Positions 6,181 to 7,498 of a stretch of 7,498 bases of DNA are shown here, piece after piece. Position 1 is the stretch's first letter. Each line of letters opens with the position of its first letter. The DNA comes from JASFRI01 sp050115015. GTDB lineage: Bacteria; Acidobacteriota; Polarisedimenticolia; CBDVAL01. The notes under the pieces were generated by a model. It ran no database searches, was not told the origin of the DNA, and saw only the letters and a program-made list of their open reading frames with translations. The translations under genes and the position numbers were made by a program. Where the stretch lies: contig JASFRI010000201.1 in NCBI GenBank assembly GCA_050115015.1, forward strand, positions 1-7,498, given 5' to 3'.

Positions 6181-7346
6181 TGCGGGACTTCAAGGGAGTG
6201 GACTTCCTGGGCCTGGACGGAGAGCTCGACGACGAGGAACGGCTGATCCGGGACACGGTCCGGTCCTTCGTCTCGGAGCAGGTGATGCCGGGGATCGCGA
6301 TGAACGCCCGCCAGGGCCGGTTCCCCGCCGAGCTGGTCGCGCCGATGGGAGAGATGGGACTGCTGGGCGCGAACATCGAGGGCTACGGGTGTGCCGGGCT
6401 CGGCCCCGTGGCGTACGGGCTGATCATGCAGGAGCTGGAGCGCGGCGATTCCGGCCTGCGGAGCTTCGTCTCCGTGCAGGGCGCGCTGTGCATGTATCCC
6501 ATCCTCACCTTCGGCTCCGAGGAGCAGCGGGAGCGCTGGCTTCCCCGGATGGCGCGGGGCGAGGTGATCGGCTGCTTCGGGCTGACCGAGCCGGATCACG
6601 GCTCCGATCCGGGCGGGATGGAGACCCGCGCCGAGCAGCACGGGGACCGGTGGGTGCTCAACGGGAACAAGGCCTGGATCACCAACGGCTCCATCGCGGA
6701 TCTCGCCGTCGTCTGGGCGCGCACCCCCGACGGCATCCGCGGGTTCCTCGTCGAGAAGGGCACTCCCGGCTTCAGCGCGCCGGACGTCGAGGGGAAGTTC
6801 TCCCTGCGCGCCTCGGTCACCTCGGAGCTGGTGCTCCAGGACGTCGAGATCCCCGCCGCCAACCTCCTCCCGGGCACCGAAGGGCTGAAGTCCGCTCTCG
6901 CCTGTCTGACCCAGGCCCGCTACGGCATCGCCTGGGGCGCCATCGGCTCCGCCATGGCGGTCTATGACGAGGCGCTACGCTATGCGGGGGAGCGGGTGCA
7001 GTTCGGAAAACCGATCGCGGCGTTCCAGATCCAGCAGCAGAAGCTCGTCTGGATGCTGAACGAGATCACCAAGGGCCAGCTGATGAACCTGCGGGTCGGG
7101 CGGATGAAGGAGCGCGGCCAGGCGAAGTTCCACCACGTCTCCATGGCGAAGCGGAACAACTGCTGGGTGGCCCGCGAGGTGGCCCGGCTGGGCCGGGAGA
7201 TCCTCGGCGCGAACGGCATCATGGACGAGTACCAGGCATTCCGGCACATGGCGAACATCGAGTCCGTCTACACCTACGAGGGTACCCACGACATCCATAC
7301 CCTCATCCTCGGGGAACAGATCACCGGGATCGCCGCGTACTCCTGA
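6180..7346 (+). CDS. gcdH: Glutaryl-CoA dehydrogenase (acyl-CoA dehydrogenase family)
   Basis: 388 residues, typical for the FAD-dependent acyl-CoA dehydrogenase fold. It oxidises and decarboxylates glutaryl-CoA to crotonyl-CoA and CO2, passing electrons to electron-transfer flavoprotein. The sequence follows the glutaryl-CoA dehydrogenase branch closely: ELERGDSGLRSFVSVQ (85-100), GCFGLTEPDHGSDPGGMETR (131-150), WITNGSIADLAVVWAR (166-181), GKFSLRASVTS (205-215), ARYGIAWGAIG (246-256), KRNNCW (324-329) and TYEGTHDIHTLILG (365-378). Glu367 in TYEGTHD is the expected catalytic base. Glu87, Arg94 and Ser98 fall at the positions known to handle the glutaryl carboxylate in the human enzyme, and Tyr366 is retained, which argues for the decarboxylating type. 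It overlaps the thiolase gene by one base and is the last gene of the operon, converging on the acetyl-CoA synthetase gene. An ordinary short-chain acyl-CoA dehydrogenase is much less likely given these motifs. Confidence 0.95.
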   Translation: MRDFKGVDFLGLDGELDDEERLIRDTVRSFVSEQVMPGIAMNARQGRFPAELVAPMGEMGLLGANIEGYGCAGLGPVAYGLIMQELERGDSGLRSFVSVQGALCMYPILTFGSEEQRERWLPRMARGEVIGCFGLTEPDHGSDPGGMETRAEQHGDRWVLNGNKAWITNGSIADLAVVWARTPDGIRGFLVEKGTPGFSAPDVEGKFSLRASVTSELVLQDVEIPAANLLPGTEGLKSALACLTQARYGIAWGAIGSAMAVYDEALRYAGERVQFGKPIAAFQIQQQKLVWMLNEITKGQLMNLRVGRMKERGQAKFHHVSMAKRNNCWVAREVARLGREILGANGIMDEYQAFRHMANIESVYTYEGTHDIHTLILGEQITGIAAYS

Positions 7347-7368
7347 CGGCGCCTGGCGCGGCCTCCCC

Positions 7369-7498
7369 TCAGCCCTCGTGCTCGTAGCGGGCCTTGAGGT
7401 CGGCCACCACCGCGGGGTCCGCCAGCGTCGTGGTGTCCCCCAGCGCCTTGCCGGAGGCGATGTCCCGCAGCAGGCGGCGCATGATCTTCCCCGAGCGG
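7369..7498 (-). CDS. acs: Acetyl-CoA synthetase, C-terminal end (rest outside window)
   Basis: The minus strand gives 42 residues before a TGA at 7369-7371, and the gene continues beyond the right edge. The sequence begins RSGKIMRRLLRDIASG, the signature C-terminal motif of AMP-forming acetyl-CoA synthetase. Its lysine is the adenylation-step lysine controlled by reversible acetylation in Acs enzymes. LGDTTTLADPAVVADLKARYE follows and matches the usual Acs tail. The enzyme activates acetate to acetyl-CoA with ATP. Its end lies 22 bp from the end of gcdH, in convergent orientation, so it is not part of that operon. Propionyl-CoA synthetase or another close relative cannot be fully excluded from so short a piece, but the LGDTTTLADP tail favours Acs. 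Confidence 0.88.
   Translation of the reverse strand, partial: RSGKIMRRLLRDIASGKALGDTTTLADPAVVADLKARYEHEG

Noticed and set aside
5367..6641. 424-codon open frame on the minus strand
   Set aside because: It is antisense to the thiolase and glutaryl-CoA dehydrogenase genes, which carry intact catalytic motifs; its own translation shows no family features.
7347..7368. GC-rich repeats between gcdH and acs as a terminator
   Set aside because: The best pairing is a 4-bp GCGC stem with a 3-nt loop and no T-tract, too weak to call.

Overview
The window is high-GC DNA with almost no intergenic space. It comes from a Gram-negative (diderm) bacterium: one gene encodes a large protein with a signal peptide, a C-terminal beta-barrel and a terminal phenylalanine, as expected for an outer-membrane protein. 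The gene set, including a small zinc-ribbon protein of a type I associate with Myxococcota and related soil or sediment lineages, suggests a deep-branching group such as Myxococcota, Acidobacteriota or Eisenbacteria. The sequence alone does not settle the phylum.

Layout. Positions 1-571 (+) hold the 3' end of serA (phosphoglycerate dehydrogenase, serine synthesis). It converges on a 990-residue outer-membrane protein gene at 616-3588 (-), with a perfect 8-bp hairpin at the serA stop codon. The outer-membrane protein appears to join a degenerate glycosidase-like TIM barrel, a LolA/lipoprotein-sorting-like domain and an Omp85-like beta-barrel.

A 156-bp divergent intergenic region (3589-3744) carries a near-consensus sigma70 promoter (TTGGCA-17-TAGAAT). 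It faces a tight four-gene run on the + strand: a zinc-ribbon/SH3-like (CarD-like) small protein (3745-4155), a SAM hydroxide adenosyltransferase (4166-4981), a thiolase (4993-6180) and a glutaryl-CoA dehydrogenase (6180-7346). Gaps are 10 nt, 11 nt and a 1-nt overlap, so this is very probably one operon. The window closes with the 3' end of a convergent acetyl-CoA synthetase gene (7369-7498, -).

How the genes work together. Glutaryl-CoA dehydrogenase makes crotonyl-CoA from glutaryl-CoA, an intermediate of lysine, tryptophan and aromatic breakdown. After hydration and oxidation by enzymes encoded elsewhere, the thiolase can split acetoacetyl-CoA into two acetyl-CoA. Acetyl-CoA synthetase next door feeds the same acetyl-CoA pool. 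The two upstream operon members (a putative transcription or nucleic-acid-binding factor and a SAM-hydrolysing enzyme) have no obvious link to this pathway.

Most of the window is ordinary metabolism. The least ordinary items are the modular outer-membrane protein and the uncharacterised zinc-ribbon protein that heads the operon. I saw no mobile elements, CRISPR arrays, RNA genes or gene-free stretch longer than 300 bases.
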